The position numbers and the translations under genes are program-made. A DNA stretch of 64,000 nucleotides from Prosthecobacter dejongeii (GTDB lineage Bacteria; Verrucomicrobiota; Verrucomicrobiia; Verrucomicrobiales; Verrucomicrobiaceae): the NCBI RefSeq assembly GCF_014203045.1, contig NZ_JACHIF010000012.1:1-64000 (forward strand), read 5' to 3'. Below are positions 28,501-37,337 of this stretch, piece by piece. The notes below the pieces were generated by a model, which saw only the letters and a program-made list of their open reading frames with translations, was not told where the DNA came from and searched no databases. Positions within the stretch are counted from its first letter, which is position 1; each line of letters starts with the position of its first letter.

Positions 28501-31500
28501 GGGTTGAGATCATCCTCCACATAACAGAAATAGTCGGCGGCATCGTTTAAGGTGATATTACGAATCGTCAGCGTGGCTGTGGTGGTGCCCGTGAAATGGC
28601 CGAGCTCTTCTGGGACATCAACTGGCTGTGCCTGCCCAACCTTCTGCATGCGCCAGCGGTACTTCATGGTCGGGCCTGAAACTTGAGCCTTCAGCGCCAC
28701 CGTCTTGGCGGGGAGGGAGATCATCAGGCGTGCGGTCTTGTCCACCACGATGACGCTGGCAGGGTTTGAGTCCACCTTGCCTGCGACGTTGGTCGCCCGT
28801 AAAACGTAGCTGCCCCCATCCGTGATTTTGACCGCAGGATTATTGAGTTTAGCCAGCTTTTGGTTTGCCACTGTCTTGCCCGATTGCAGCCAAGTAAAAG
28901 TGGGGGGCGGTGCTCCTGTGGCAGCCGTTTCCAGCACCAGAGGTTGACCGACCTCAAGGACCTTTGCCACGGGATGTGTGGTGATGGCAGGGAGAGCGCG
29001 CAAGTCCAGCCTCACCTCGGCACTGGTCAGAGTGGTGGTGCTATTTCCCACCAACACGCGGTAGAGCCCTGTTTGCTCTGTCTGCACACCGGTGAAACTG
29101 AGGGTCTTGGTGCTGGCACCAGGAACGGGCCCCCAAACCTCGCCGTCTTTTTTCTGCCATTGATACTCCAAAGCCGTGCCTGTGGCAGTGACGGTGAAGC
29201 TGGCCTTAGCCCCAGGCAGCACGGCCAGTGAAACTGGCTGGCGGGTGATGACCGGGGACTTGTGACCACGGACCACATTGACATTGAATTTTTGATCCAC
29301 CGGATGGTTATCCAGGTCGCGAGCGCGGAGGGTCACTTCGCTGCTACCCACGGCTAAACCTTCCAGACGCAAAGTACCGTCACTCTGCACGGTAGCGCGG
29401 ACCACACCTTCGTTGCTTTCGGGGGTGTCAATCACCTCAAACTTAAAGGGGATAACTTGACGTGCGGAGAGGATCTTCACCGTCTGGCTTTCATCCATTT
29501 CAGTGGGCGCTGTGGTGCCTGTGACATTCATGGGCACTTCTTCGAAGGGCACTTTACTGCCATCCAAAATCACGCGACGATCCAGGCTAGCCGCCGTCCC
29601 GCCATTCGTGTTGTAGTCCTTGTAAACGCCGATGGGCAAAGCGGCGATGCCATCTACCACGTTCATCCCATCTCCCGCCACACGGGCGAAGACCGTGAAG
29701 CCAGAGTTTTGATTGTCCAGCTCTCCCGGCGTCGTGGTGCTGTTATCCTTCAAGTTGAAGAAGAAGTCATGCGTGGCGCTGTCAGGATTCCCCCCCACCT
29801 TGGCATGGGCAATGGTTCCGCGAAGGTTAGAAATACCCGGTTCATTGAAGGAAGGTGGCCTTTTCAATAAGGATGAAAACACATTCGGTGACTGGATCGG
29901 GACATAAGCGCCTGTCTGCACGATGAAGTTAGGCACGGAACGATGAACGATGACGCCGTTATAGGCCCCTGTTTCCACATAACCCATGAAGTTTTCGACG
30001 GCCTCAGGCGTCAGGCTGGGGTAGAGCATCAAGTCCACATCGCCACGATTAGTCCGCAGCCTAACGGCAAGTTCAGTATCTGCATCGGCAAACTTATCAG
30101 CCAAATTGACTGAGAACTGCGCGCCCTGTCCCACAGTGATATCGGGAATGTCTTTGGCCACCGTCGGGTTGGCATCGGGGCGTGGGATCCGCAGCATGAG
30201 CGGCACCGTGGCCGAGCCTGTGATGTACGTTACCGTCATGGGGCAGGCGAAGACGCCGTGCTCCGTCGGGCTGCCACTGATGATGCCCGATTGATCGTTA
30301 AAGGTCAGTCCATCCGGCAGGTTGGTGACCGTCCAAGACACCCGCTCCAGGGGAGCTGAGACCTTCATTTCATAATTGAAGGGTTGGCCGATTTTGGCGG
30401 GATGATAAGTGCGACTGGTGAACCCACGGCGAGCAAAGGCTTTGGCCACGTTGCTGTCCGAAATGACGCCGGCAATATTGGACGGCTCGAGAGGATTGAT
30501 GGCGATGGCTTGTACCTTAAAGTCGTACTCCGTATCCCGAGTGAGATTGACCGTTTGGGTGCCATTGAAATAAGCCGTCACAGTAGCACGGGTGGAGTTG
30601 GCCAGCATGTCTTGGGCATCGAACCATGGGGCGCTATCGGCACCACCGGAGGGGCGCACTTTAATCTGGTAATAACTCTCCGACACGGAGCTGTCCTGCC
30701 AGACGAGGTCCACCGCTTCCGAGACGCCGGATGTCGTGGCTGTCAGTCCCTGTGGAGCCAGGAGGGTGCCCGTGAGATTGGTATAAACGTTGCTGTAATT
30801 CGATAGGTCTGCGGGATCGAATGGGACGGTGGAGGCAGCGACTGGCACCGCCCGCACCCGCCACTCCATGTAGCCGCCGGGCACTACCGGGACGGAGATT
30901 GAACTGCTGTTTTTGGAAAGAGATCGACTGTACCAAGTCGTGGAGCCCACGGGACGAAACTGAAGCTCATAGTAGTCTTCATTGGTCGAGTTATCTTTCC
31001 ATTGAAGGAGAATCGTCTGGCTATCAAGCTGAGTTCCCGTCAACTCGGTGGGCGTGGTCACACGTGGCACGATGTATTGATTGGTCGGGCCACCCGAAAT
31101 GACCGGGGGAGGATAGGCGGTGGGAGCGACTAAATTGGTGAGATTGAGCTGACTGGTTGTCGCTGCCGTACTCTCGGTGTCCAAGCGTGATGCACGCAAT
31201 CTAAAGTGGTAGGCGATACCGGGCACAAGTGCATGCTGAACCCTAACCTCAGTAAGATCCGTATCTGCTGTGCCCTCACGGTTATCAAACAAATGTAAGG
31301 AACCGAGGGTGGCATAAGCCGTATCAGCCTCGCTGGCTTTCTTGTAATAAATCTGGTGGCGACGCTCGCCGGTGCTCTTGTCCTTCCAGCTAAATTTCAA
31401 AACGCCATCGGACTCTTGAGTCACCCGAAAATTTTCGGGAGCAACGAGAGTGGCAGTTTTTTTTTGGCTCAGGTATTCCACCTGCGGACTGACACTGCCC

Positions 31501-31889
31501 TCCACAGCAGCCCCGTTGTATTTGTAGGCGACGACACGAAACTGCAGGAGGAAATTCTCCCCCACATCCAAGGCTACCACTTCGCCCGTTTGGTTGGCTT
31601 GGACGAATGTGAGAGTACTGAAGGGCCCTGTGTTCCCAGCACGGGCTTCGATGCGGAAGCCTGTCTCATCCAGAGAATTGTCATCCCAAAGGATCATGTA
31701 TTCGCGAGCGGTGACATCCAACACACTCGGCGTTTGTTGATTGATCAGCAGCGTCGTCTTGATCCGGACATTTGAAGGGGCCTTCGGTGCTACAGCCCCA
31801 GCGGGCAGGGCCACGCTGGCCGCTAAGGCGCACAGAGGCAAAACCCAAGCACGCGCACGAGAGACGTAGGATGAGAATGAAAAAGACAT
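25593..31889 (-). CDS. 2098-residue exported multidomain protein with embedded cyclophilin, fibronectin III, Ig domains and the shared module
   Basis: A signal peptide is followed by several fibronectin type III-like domains (about 35-480; repeated FRV, LQWKDNS and VRAVA strands) and putative-Ig domains. A cyclophilin domain spans about 607-763, with VIVHRSVPNFIVQTG, NLRGTIAHAK and DSATHDFFFNL preserving the usual Arg, Phe and Gln positions. After it come Ig-like domains, a putative-Ig domain, the ~400-residue module shared with the genes at 5215 and 9950 (about 26975-28186), and five C-terminal Ig-like domains. It is probably a surface adhesin or matrix protein. A prolyl isomerase inside such a protein may help its own folding outside the cell, or may be inactive. 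Confidence 0.85.
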   Translation of the reverse strand: MSFSFSSYVSRARAWVLPLCALAASVALPAGAVAPKAPSNVRIKTTLLINQQTPSVLDVTAREYMILWDDNSLDETGFRIEARAGNTGPFSTLTFVQANQTGEVVALDVGENFLLQFRVVAYKYNGAAVEGSVSPQVEYLSQKKTATLVAPENFRVTQESDGVLKFSWKDKSTGERRHQIYYKKASEADTAYATLGSLHLFDNREGTADTDLTEVRVQHALVPGIAYHFRLRASRLDTESTAATTSQLNLTNLVAPTAYPPPVISGGPTNQYIVPRVTTPTELTGTQLDSQTILLQWKDNSTNEDYYELQFRPVGSTTWYSRSLSKNSSSISVPVVPGGYMEWRVRAVPVAASTVPFDPADLSNYSNVYTNLTGTLLAPQGLTATTSGVSEAVDLVWQDSSVSESYYQIKVRPSGGADSAPWFDAQDMLANSTRATVTAYFNGTQTVNLTRDTEYDFKVQAIAINPLEPSNIAGVISDSNVAKAFARRGFTSRTYHPAKIGQPFNYEMKVSAPLERVSWTVTNLPDGLTFNDQSGIISGSPTEHGVFACPMTVTYITGSATVPLMLRIPRPDANPTVAKDIPDITVGQGAQFSVNLADKFADADTELAVRLRTNRGDVDLMLYPSLTPEAVENFMGYVETGAYNGVIVHRSVPNFIVQTGAYVPIQSPNVFSSLLKRPPSFNEPGISNLRGTIAHAKVGGNPDSATHDFFFNLKDNSTTTPGELDNQNSGFTVFARVAGDGMNVVDGIAALPIGVYKDYNTNGGTAASLDRRVILDGSKVPFEEVPMNVTGTTAPTEMDESQTVKILSARQVIPFKFEVIDTPESNEGVVRATVQSDGTLRLEGLAVGSSEVTLRARDLDNHPVDQKFNVNVVRGHKSPVITRQPVSLAVLPGAKASFTVTATGTALEYQWQKKDGEVWGPVPGASTKTLSFTGVQTEQTGLYRVLVGNSTTTLTSAEVRLDLRALPAITTHPVAKVLEVGQPLVLETAATGAPPPTFTWLQSGKTVANQKLAKLNNPAVKITDGGSYVLRATNVAGKVDSNPASVIVVDKTARLMISLPAKTVALKAQVSGPTMKYRWRMQKVGQAQPVDVPEELGHFTGTTTATLTIRNITLNDAADYFCYVEDDLNPALNATTGLWKVGITGAVPTLPATITPTAAYVGIEYDYTLPGGGPSNTTISSFAVAGLPTGLKLDAGTGRITGKPTRSGEFKLTITVKNPKGSLTRSNVEFFVFPLPESVVGTFVGQIGNSPALNSNQGGRIDMTVTDGGLISGKLSMGKDILSFTGKMDQNPGSIRTSGQATAVRKGNTPLQINLSAIGIGGYTDSGDVSGTISDGENLVFFAAYRNIYNFSKGGRPSPYVGRHHIAFHLPSNLENDVSVPQGTGYAIAFFDSNGIAKITGRLGDGTTLTSSSFVGGQQQFLIYQSLYKNTGAFVGRAFLQYIPPLTQADINLGNRFRVEGEMLWTRLPQTLATERSYKAGFGPVSLYALGRTYIPQDYSPQLLGVPVMDRNAGLLFAKGGVEASATNPDVVAISLGKIPLIPAGITNAGGISFTGDRATGLFKGSFKLYDPPATAPRVASYYGLVVPAIPARTFSDGSFFTQTDSGGFGHFTLAQLPSTEAPVTTLKTSPILSGRVNLNPVPVLISQQPQSQTVNPGASVTFSVVAAAPASTPFTYQWRKNGANISGATSASYTINPVTEAAQAKYDVMLKTVYSTVYSDQANLLVNDAVNTVTITRAPAANPVANGSSVTFTAAAKGEGPFNYKWYKNDVEIEAAAGTTPTFTINPVSTGDVGTYKVRVFSAISTTGELSEAGNEMTVSNPITQVTAVRSPNNESINIGGNVIFTISSIGGLGPYTYQWRKDGEDILEGGTSASYSIDFVNAEDIGTYTVLVKNVLTPAGVESNGVPLSVDTAVANVNASRTPATESVALDTPVTFFVSAQGAGPFSFQWKKNGENIPGANLASYAISKASAADNASYTVLVSNPTTPAGVLSNIVLLSVISPVTSVAIGLSGNTNVFVVGDSVEFSAQPNAPGPYEYQWFKGNEAITSATDSTLVINGVGESDSGSYRVEAKNSVTPTWISSQTITITVVPPGQP

Positions 31890-32059
31890 AAAAAGAAAGG
31901 CGCGGTTGGGGGAAACCTGAAAGGTCTATGTTTGAGACCCCGAAATCGTAACGTTTGTTCGAGTAAAATACCCTTTTTGTCATTACATCGTCAATCTTTT
32001 TGCGATTCAGTGTCAGCTTTTGCTCGCCCTGACTCCCCTCAAGTTTCAAAATCCGACCC

Positions 32060-33244
32060 ATGATGCGATTCCAGGTTTTCTTTTTATCCCTGAGTCTGAG
32101 TGCCACTCTCCAGGCGCAAGTGACTCCCCAGTTCCGCGAACAAGAAATCGACGACAAAGTGGGCATCGGCTACGGTCTGGCGCTGGCAGATGTGGATGGC
32201 GATGGTAAAACGGACATCCTTTTGGCAGATAAAGACATCATCGCCTGGTACCAAAACCCCACCTGGACGAAGCATGTCATCGCGGAAAAACTGACGGAAA
32301 AGGACCATGTCTGCATCGCCGCACGAGATACGGATGGCGATGGCAAAGCCGAAATCGCCGTGGGAGCCCAGTGGAACCCTGGCGATACGGAAACCAGCGG
32401 GGCCGTTTTTTACCTGCAACCGCCTGCGGACCGCACCCAACGGTGGAAACCCATCCAGCTCAGTCATGAGCCCACCACCCACCGAATGCGCTGGGTGAGA
32501 AACCGCGCAGGCCGCTATGACCTCATCGTGGCCCCGCTGCACGGCCGCGGGAATAAGAATGGTGCAGGCGTGGGAGTCCACATCCTGGCTTACCATAAAC
32601 CGGAGGATGTGACCCAGCCGTGGAACACGACGCTGGTGCATGACAGCATGCACATGACGCACAACTTTGAGGTGGTGCCCAGCCCTGCCAATGAGGCGGA
32701 ACCTCTGCTGCTGGGAGGCCGCGAAGGCATCGTGCGCCTGACTCCAGGAGATGCAGGCTGGAAAGCCCAGTGGGTGACCAAGCATGACACGCCGGAACTT
32801 CTCGGCGTGGGAGAGGTGCGCTGGGGTGCCTTTGCCGGTGGGCAACCTTACGTGGCGGCGATCGAGCCCATGCATGGCAACCAAGTCGTGATCTACACCC
32901 CACCGCCCGAGGGCCCGAAAGATGGCCTGTGGCAGCGCCAAGTGCTGGATGACACCCTGGTGGATGGTCATGCCCTAGCCTGCTATGATTATTTAGGTCT
33001 GAACAATCGCCAAATCGCTGTGGGCTGGCGTGCTCACCACAAGATTGGCACTCGGGTAGGCGTGAAACTTTTCTACACGACCAAGGAAGATGGCAGCGGC
33101 TGGCAGCAGCAGTTGGTGGATGACAACACCATGGCCTGCGAAGACCTCATGGGAGCCGATTTGGATGGAGACCGGGACACAGACCTCATCGCGGCAGGTC
33201 GAGGAACCAAGAATCTCAAGATTTACTGGAATTTACGGCAATAA
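32060..33244 (+). CDS. Exported FG-GAP/VCBS repeat protein
   Basis: 394 residues with a signal peptide (cleavage near LQAQ). Calcium-binding repeats of the integrin-like beta-propeller are visible: ADVDGDGKTDILLAD, DTDGDGKAEIAVG and ADLDGDRDTDLIAAG, with less regular blades between them. Such proteins are common in Planctomycetes and Verrucomicrobia and are thought to be secreted; their function is mostly unknown. It is divergent from the 2098-residue protein, with a 170-bp AT-rich promoter region in between. Confidence 0.82.
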   Translation: MMRFQVFFLSLSLSATLQAQVTPQFREQEIDDKVGIGYGLALADVDGDGKTDILLADKDIIAWYQNPTWTKHVIAEKLTEKDHVCIAARDTDGDGKAEIAVGAQWNPGDTETSGAVFYLQPPADRTQRWKPIQLSHEPTTHRMRWVRNRAGRYDLIVAPLHGRGNKNGAGVGVHILAYHKPEDVTQPWNTTLVHDSMHMTHNFEVVPSPANEAEPLLLGGREGIVRLTPGDAGWKAQWVTKHDTPELLGVGEVRWGAFAGGQPYVAAIEPMHGNQVVIYTPPPEGPKDGLWQRQVLDDTLVDGHALACYDYLGLNNRQIAVGWRAHHKIGTRVGVKLFYTTKEDGSGWQQQLVDDNTMACEDLMGADLDGDRDTDLIAAGRGTKNLKIYWNLRQ

Positions 33245-33319
33245 TCAGCAGAAAAAGATCTGCATCCACCTGGGAAGGGCCGTTGCAAAAGGACCTTTTT
33301 CGCTAAGGTGAACTCCGCT

Positions 33320-33916
33320 ATGAATATTGCACGACTCACCCTTGGGCTCATTCTGGGCAGTGTTCTCACTGCCTGCCAAGTACCTGTCTCCTTTGTCAGG
33401 CAGGAAGTCATTCGCAAACCGATCCTGGTCCAGCCAGTCAATTCCTCCAGCAGCCCGCTTTATGTTTGGCATGGCAGCGGCCAGCCGGGACCAGTGAGAG
33501 TGACGATCGACCTCAGCGAGCAGAAAGCCTACATCTTCCGCAACAGTGAAAATGTAGGCTGGAGCTATGTGGCCACGGGTCGCAGTGGTTACCGCACTCC
33601 GACCGGCACCTTTGTCATCTCTGAGAAGGTGGTGAACAAACGCTCCAACAAATACGGCAGCATCGTGGATGCGAACGGCAACGTGATCCGTGGCAATGCC
33701 ACCGCCGGCGTGCATAGCGCTGCGGGTGGCCGATTCCAGGGTGCTAAAATGCCCTACTGGATGCGCCTGACTAACAACGGTGTGGGCATGCATGCAGGGG
33801 CTATCCCAAATCCCGGCTCACCTGCATCTCACGGCTGTATTCGCCTGCCCTACACCATGGCCCAGCAGCTTTACGAGGTTGCCCCCAGTGGCACTCGTGT
33901 GACCATCGTCCCCTAG
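33320..33916 (+). CDS. L,D-transpeptidase lipoprotein (YkuD family)
   Basis: 198 residues from the ATG at 33320, preceded by AAGGTG at good distance. A lipoprotein signal ends in LTAC (C19). The YkuD domain begins at VRVTIDLSEQKAYIF and has the catalytic SHGCIRL motif (H171, C173, R175). Such enzymes make 3-3 crosslinks in peptidoglycan or attach proteins to it. A long insertion (about 105-145, NKRSNKYGSIVDANGN) precedes the active site. Confidence 0.9.
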   Translation: MNIARLTLGLILGSVLTACQVPVSFVRQEVIRKPILVQPVNSSSSPLYVWHGSGQPGPVRVTIDLSEQKAYIFRNSENVGWSYVATGRSGYRTPTGTFVISEKVVNKRSNKYGSIVDANGNVIRGNATAGVHSAAGGRFQGAKMPYWMRLTNNGVGMHAGAIPNPGSPASHGCIRLPYTMAQQLYEVAPSGTRVTIVP

Positions 33917-33928
33917 TCTGCTTCACGC

Positions 33929-34705
33929 TTGAGCATTCCCGACTGGCTGCAGCAGAACACGCTTTTCACGGCAGATCCGCAGATCTTCCTCATGGCTGCC
34001 GTGGCGGCCTTGTGCATCGGCTTATCCAAAAGTGGGCTTTCAGGCACGGCCACCCTGAATGTGGTGCTGATGGCGCAGGCCTTCGGGGCCAAAGCCTCCG
34101 TGGGGCTGGTGCTGCCCCTGCTCATCGTGGCAGATTTCATGGGCTTTTACCTGAACCGTCACGGTGGTAGCTGGCGGCGGGTTCTGCCCATGGCCCCACC
34201 GGCCATTGCGGGTGTCATCGCCGGGTACTTCCTCCTTGGGGAAATTGATAACGTCTCCGCCCGCACCGTCATCGGCTGGCTCATCATCGGCCTGCTGGGA
34301 TTCAAGCTGCTGCTGGATGCCAGCAAAGGCGCTCTTGAGATCCTCACCGGTCACCCTATTTTTTCCTGGGCCATGGGCCTATGCGCAGGCATCACCACCA
34401 TGCTGGCGAATGCCGCAGGGCCCGTGATGACCGTTTACCTCCTCTCCCAAAAGCTGGAGAAAAAGGAGCACCTGGGGGTCTTCAGCCGCTTTTTCCTCTT
34501 CATCAATCTCTTCAAAGTCCCCTTCTCTGCCGATCTGGGCATCATCAATCCGCGCTCGCTCATGACCAATCTCGTGCTGCTGCCAGGCGTGGTGCTGGGC
34601 ATCTTGCTCGGCTGGCAAATCCTCAAACGCATCCCGCAAAAGCCGTTCGAGTGGACCCTCTTTGTCCTCACGCTCGTGGCGGCGGTGTGGCTGATCCGGG
34701 GATGA
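33929..34705 (+). CDS. TSUP (TauE/SafE) family membrane permease
   Basis: 258 residues from a TTG start 12 bp after the L,D-transpeptidase stop; no ATG is available earlier in the frame. About eight membrane helices and the two-repeat TSUP layout are visible, with GLSKSGLSG in the first half and AGITTMLANAAGPVMTVYLL in the second. The family moves sulfite, sulfonates or other organosulfur anions. The substrate cannot be read from the sequence. Confidence 0.85.
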   Translation: MSIPDWLQQNTLFTADPQIFLMAAVAALCIGLSKSGLSGTATLNVVLMAQAFGAKASVGLVLPLLIVADFMGFYLNRHGGSWRRVLPMAPPAIAGVIAGYFLLGEIDNVSARTVIGWLIIGLLGFKLLLDASKGALEILTGHPIFSWAMGLCAGITTMLANAAGPVMTVYLLSQKLEKKEHLGVFSRFFLFINLFKVPFSADLGIINPRSLMTNLVLLPGVVLGILLGWQILKRIPQKPFEWTLFVLTLVAAVWLIRG

Positions 34706-34821
34706 GTGGAGGCGAGTGCTCGACCTGCCCAAGGCCCTCATCAGCGCACTAAAATCGTCTGAGATCTGAGGGAAGTTGACCCATCCACGCATTTGTGATG
34801 CTATTTCCCTTTCTCCATCCC

Positions 34822-36063
34822 ATGATCCTTCGCAGCCTCTTTGTATCCCTCGCCCTCGCCGCCTCCCTGGTCCGCGCTGAAAATCTCCTCCCTGCCAATG
34901 CCCGCGTGGCTGTGATTGGCGATAGCATCACGGAGCAGAAACTCTACTCCAAGTACATCGAGGCCTACCTCCTCGCCTGCACGGGCCGCCAGGATATCAC
35001 CGTATTTCAGTTTGGCTGGAGTGGTGAGCGGGCTGGCGGTTTTGCCGCTCGTTTGAAAAACGACCTCAGCGTCTTCAACCCCACCGTGGCCACCACCTGC
35101 TATGGCATGAATGACGGCAGCTACGTGGCCTACACCGACGCCATCGGTGCCGAGTATGAAAAGAACATGCGCCTGGTGCTGGATGGTCTCAAGGAAATGG
35201 GCGTGAAGAACATCGCCGTCGGTTCCCCAGGCGCGGTGGATACCAAGTTTTTCACCCGCTTTGAGCCTGCCATCTACAATGACAACCTCGCCCACCTGCG
35301 CGACATCGCCAAAAAGCTGGCGGGGGAATACGGCCAGAGCTTTGCCAACGTCCACGACACCATGATCGCCGCCATGGCCAAGGCCAAACCGGCGCTGGGA
35401 GAAAACTACGATGTCTGCGGAGCGGATGGATTTCATCCCGGCCCCAACGGCCACCTGCTCATGGCGGAAGCCTTTCTCAAAGGCCTGAAGATGGAGGGCA
35501 ACATCGGCACCATCACCCTGAATCTTAGCGGCGAATCCACCGCCAGCACCGGCCACAAAATCACCTCTAGCCAGGCCGGCAGCGTGACGCTGGAAAGCAC
35601 CACCTGGCCCTTCTGCTTTGACGCCGATCCCAAGGCCTCCTGGAGCACCCGCAGCATCCTGCCTTTCACCACTTTCAATCAGGATCTCAACCGCTACACG
35701 CTGGTGGTCAAAGGCCTCACCAAAGACAAGGCCAAAGTCACCTGGGGCGCAGCGAGCCAAGAGTTCACCAAAGCCCAACTGGAAACCGGCATCAACCTCG
35801 CCGCCGAGTTCCCCACCACCCCCTTCGACGCCGCTTTTGCCGATCTCCTGGGAGCCATCGGCAGCAAACAATCCTTTGAAACCACGATGATCAAAAACCT
35901 CATCACCCACTTCCGCAGCCTGGGCAAAGAAGCCGAAGGCGACCCCGAATTCTCCGCCGCCCTCAACGTGCTGAAAAAGAAAAGCATGGCCAAACAGCAG
36001 CAGTACGACGCCAACGTCCGCAAGCGCCTGAAAGCCGTGATGCACACGATCACGGTGGAGTAG
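34822..36063 (+). CDS. Exported SGNH/GDSL hydrolase with a C-terminal extension
   Basis: 413 residues from the ATG at 34822, which begins the signal peptide; ATG and GTG codons slightly upstream are possible. SGNH blocks: IGDSITEQ (block I), FGWSGERAGGF (block II), CYGMNDGSY (block III) and ADGFHPGPNGH (block V). After the hydrolase core (about 20-235) comes a beta-rich then helical extension of about 180 residues. The family includes rhamnogalacturonan acetylesterase-like enzymes of this phylum; the substrate is not clear. Confidence 0.85.
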   Translation: MILRSLFVSLALAASLVRAENLLPANARVAVIGDSITEQKLYSKYIEAYLLACTGRQDITVFQFGWSGERAGGFAARLKNDLSVFNPTVATTCYGMNDGSYVAYTDAIGAEYEKNMRLVLDGLKEMGVKNIAVGSPGAVDTKFFTRFEPAIYNDNLAHLRDIAKKLAGEYGQSFANVHDTMIAAMAKAKPALGENYDVCGADGFHPGPNGHLLMAEAFLKGLKMEGNIGTITLNLSGESTASTGHKITSSQAGSVTLESTTWPFCFDADPKASWSTRSILPFTTFNQDLNRYTLVVKGLTKDKAKVTWGAASQEFTKAQLETGINLAAEFPTTPFDAAFADLLGAIGSKQSFETTMIKNLITHFRSLGKEAEGDPEFSAALNVLKKKSMAKQQQYDANVRKRLKAVMHTITVE

Positions 36064-36089
36064 GACGGAGTCCAAAAGTGCCAATCTTC

Positions 36090-36122
36090 TTAAACCCTGG
36101 GTTCCGTGAGCCCAGGGTTTAA
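36090..36122. terminator. Bidirectional terminator hairpin between convergent genes
   Basis: A perfect 12-bp stem, TTAAACCCTGGG with CCCAGGGTTTAA, around a nine-base loop. It lies between the stop at 36063 (+) and the stop at 36127 (-). There is no strong T-run on either side, but the placement and perfect pairing fit a shared transcript end. Confidence 0.75.
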
Positions 36123-36126
36123 GGCT

Positions 36127-37284
36127 TCAATTCTCTCGGACCTTGAGGCCTGAAACCTCTAACCACTCTTTTAATTGTGCGATAACCGCCTGCCGATGGC
36201 TGAACAAAAGGAAGTGATCGGCCTTAGGGACAATATTTAATGTCACTTGCCCGCGGTTTGCTTTCATCAAAGTAGCTCCATCTCTCACAGACTGCACAGG
36301 CACGCGGTCATCTTCAGCTCCCGTGATGATATGGATAGACTTGTCCTGCCAGTTCTTGATGAAGAGCGGATTGATGAGGGAACGCACTTCAAACACGGGC
36401 GAAATGAAAGTGAGGGAGACAAATTTTTCGCCCATGTCACGCCCTACATGCCCCAGTCCCTTACCTCCATTGGAGAGGCCCATGAGATGCATCTTCCGAA
36501 CATCAAGCCTCACAACTTTTTCGGCGTCGGCCAGAGCCGCATCCACCACATTAGAGGAATCTGCTGCAGTCCAGTCTCCCATCCCGTAACTGGGGCAGAT
36601 CAGGACGAACCCGAGTTCATCCGCTATTTGTGAGAGTAACCAAGGATAAGCTTTAAAATTGCCCCCGCTCCCATGCAGAAAAACCAATACGGGTGCTGGC
36701 ACATCTCGCTTGAGATCAGGCGGCACATACAGAAAGGAATGCCCCTGGCCGGACTGACTGAACCAAATATCTGAATAGGCATGTGGCATGACCGAACCCA
36801 GCGCATGAAAATCCGCATCGGCTTCGAGTTCTCGATAGATTTGTGACGTCCAGCCAGAGATCTTCCGCGATTGCTGAAAAGTGAAATAATGATCAATCAA
36901 AGGCACCACTTTGAAGCCTAACAAAAATTGATCCAACTCAGGCAACAAGTTACCCAATGCCTGCCGCTGAAACCCCCACTTCTCTTTTGTATAGCGATGC
37001 TGAATACGCGCGCCTTCCGGCAAATGGCCATCTGGAGCGAGCATGACCAGCCAGACCGTCAGCCCTGCCCAGCACAGACAGCCCAGCCCACCCGCCCACT
37101 GTGGCCAAAGCCGATCAATCTCTATACCGATGAACACTAGCAGCGGTGACAATCCAATCATCACCCCCGCAATCCCAAAAAGCACGCTTTCAAACGACTG
37201 CCCAACGAAGAGCAGCAGCAACGACAAAGGCGTGACGAGGAGCGCCAGCATCAGGCTGGCCATGCGTGCTAGAACAAAAAACAT
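36127..37284 (-). CDS. Membrane-anchored alpha/beta hydrolase
   Basis: 385 residues. Three hydrophobic helices (about 8-28, 33-55 and 64-84) tether a catalytic domain from about 170. The oxyanion segment is VFLHGSGGN, the nucleophile elbow is GLSNGG (S271), the acid is in GAEDDRVP (D325 or D326) and the His is in KADHFLLF (H357). This is similar to dienelactone-hydrolase or esterase D-like families. The substrate is unknown. It stands alone between a terminator and the cytochrome-SHD1 gene. Confidence 0.82.
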   Translation of the reverse strand: MFFVLARMASLMLALLVTPLSLLLLFVGQSFESVLFGIAGVMIGLSPLLVFIGIEIDRLWPQWAGGLGCLCWAGLTVWLVMLAPDGHLPEGARIQHRYTKEKWGFQRQALGNLLPELDQFLLGFKVVPLIDHYFTFQQSRKISGWTSQIYRELEADADFHALGSVMPHAYSDIWFSQSGQGHSFLYVPPDLKRDVPAPVLVFLHGSGGNFKAYPWLLSQIADELGFVLICPSYGMGDWTAADSSNVVDAALADAEKVVRLDVRKMHLMGLSNGGKGLGHVGRDMGEKFVSLTFISPVFEVRSLINPLFIKNWQDKSIHIITGAEDDRVPVQSVRDGATLMKANRGQVTLNIVPKADHFLLFSHRQAVIAQLKEWLEVSGLKVREN

Positions 37285-37337
37285 CTAGCCTTAACATACC
37301 GTAAATTTTGCCTCAACCAAGTGAGGCTCTATCCCCC

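Noticed and set aside
32084-32971. A 295-codon minus-strand frame opposite the FG-GAP protein
   Set aside because: It is antisense to obvious calcium-binding repeats and has no recognisable features.
33287-33299. AAAAGG-A-CCTTTT palindrome before the L,D-transpeptidase as a terminator
   Set aside because: The one-base centre leaves no room for a loop, so it cannot form a normal terminator hairpin.
34801-36084. A 427-codon minus-strand frame opposite the SGNH hydrolase
   Set aside because: It is composed of Gly/Val/Ala/Asp-rich low-complexity sequence typical of an antisense shadow, whereas the plus strand has intact SGNH motifs.
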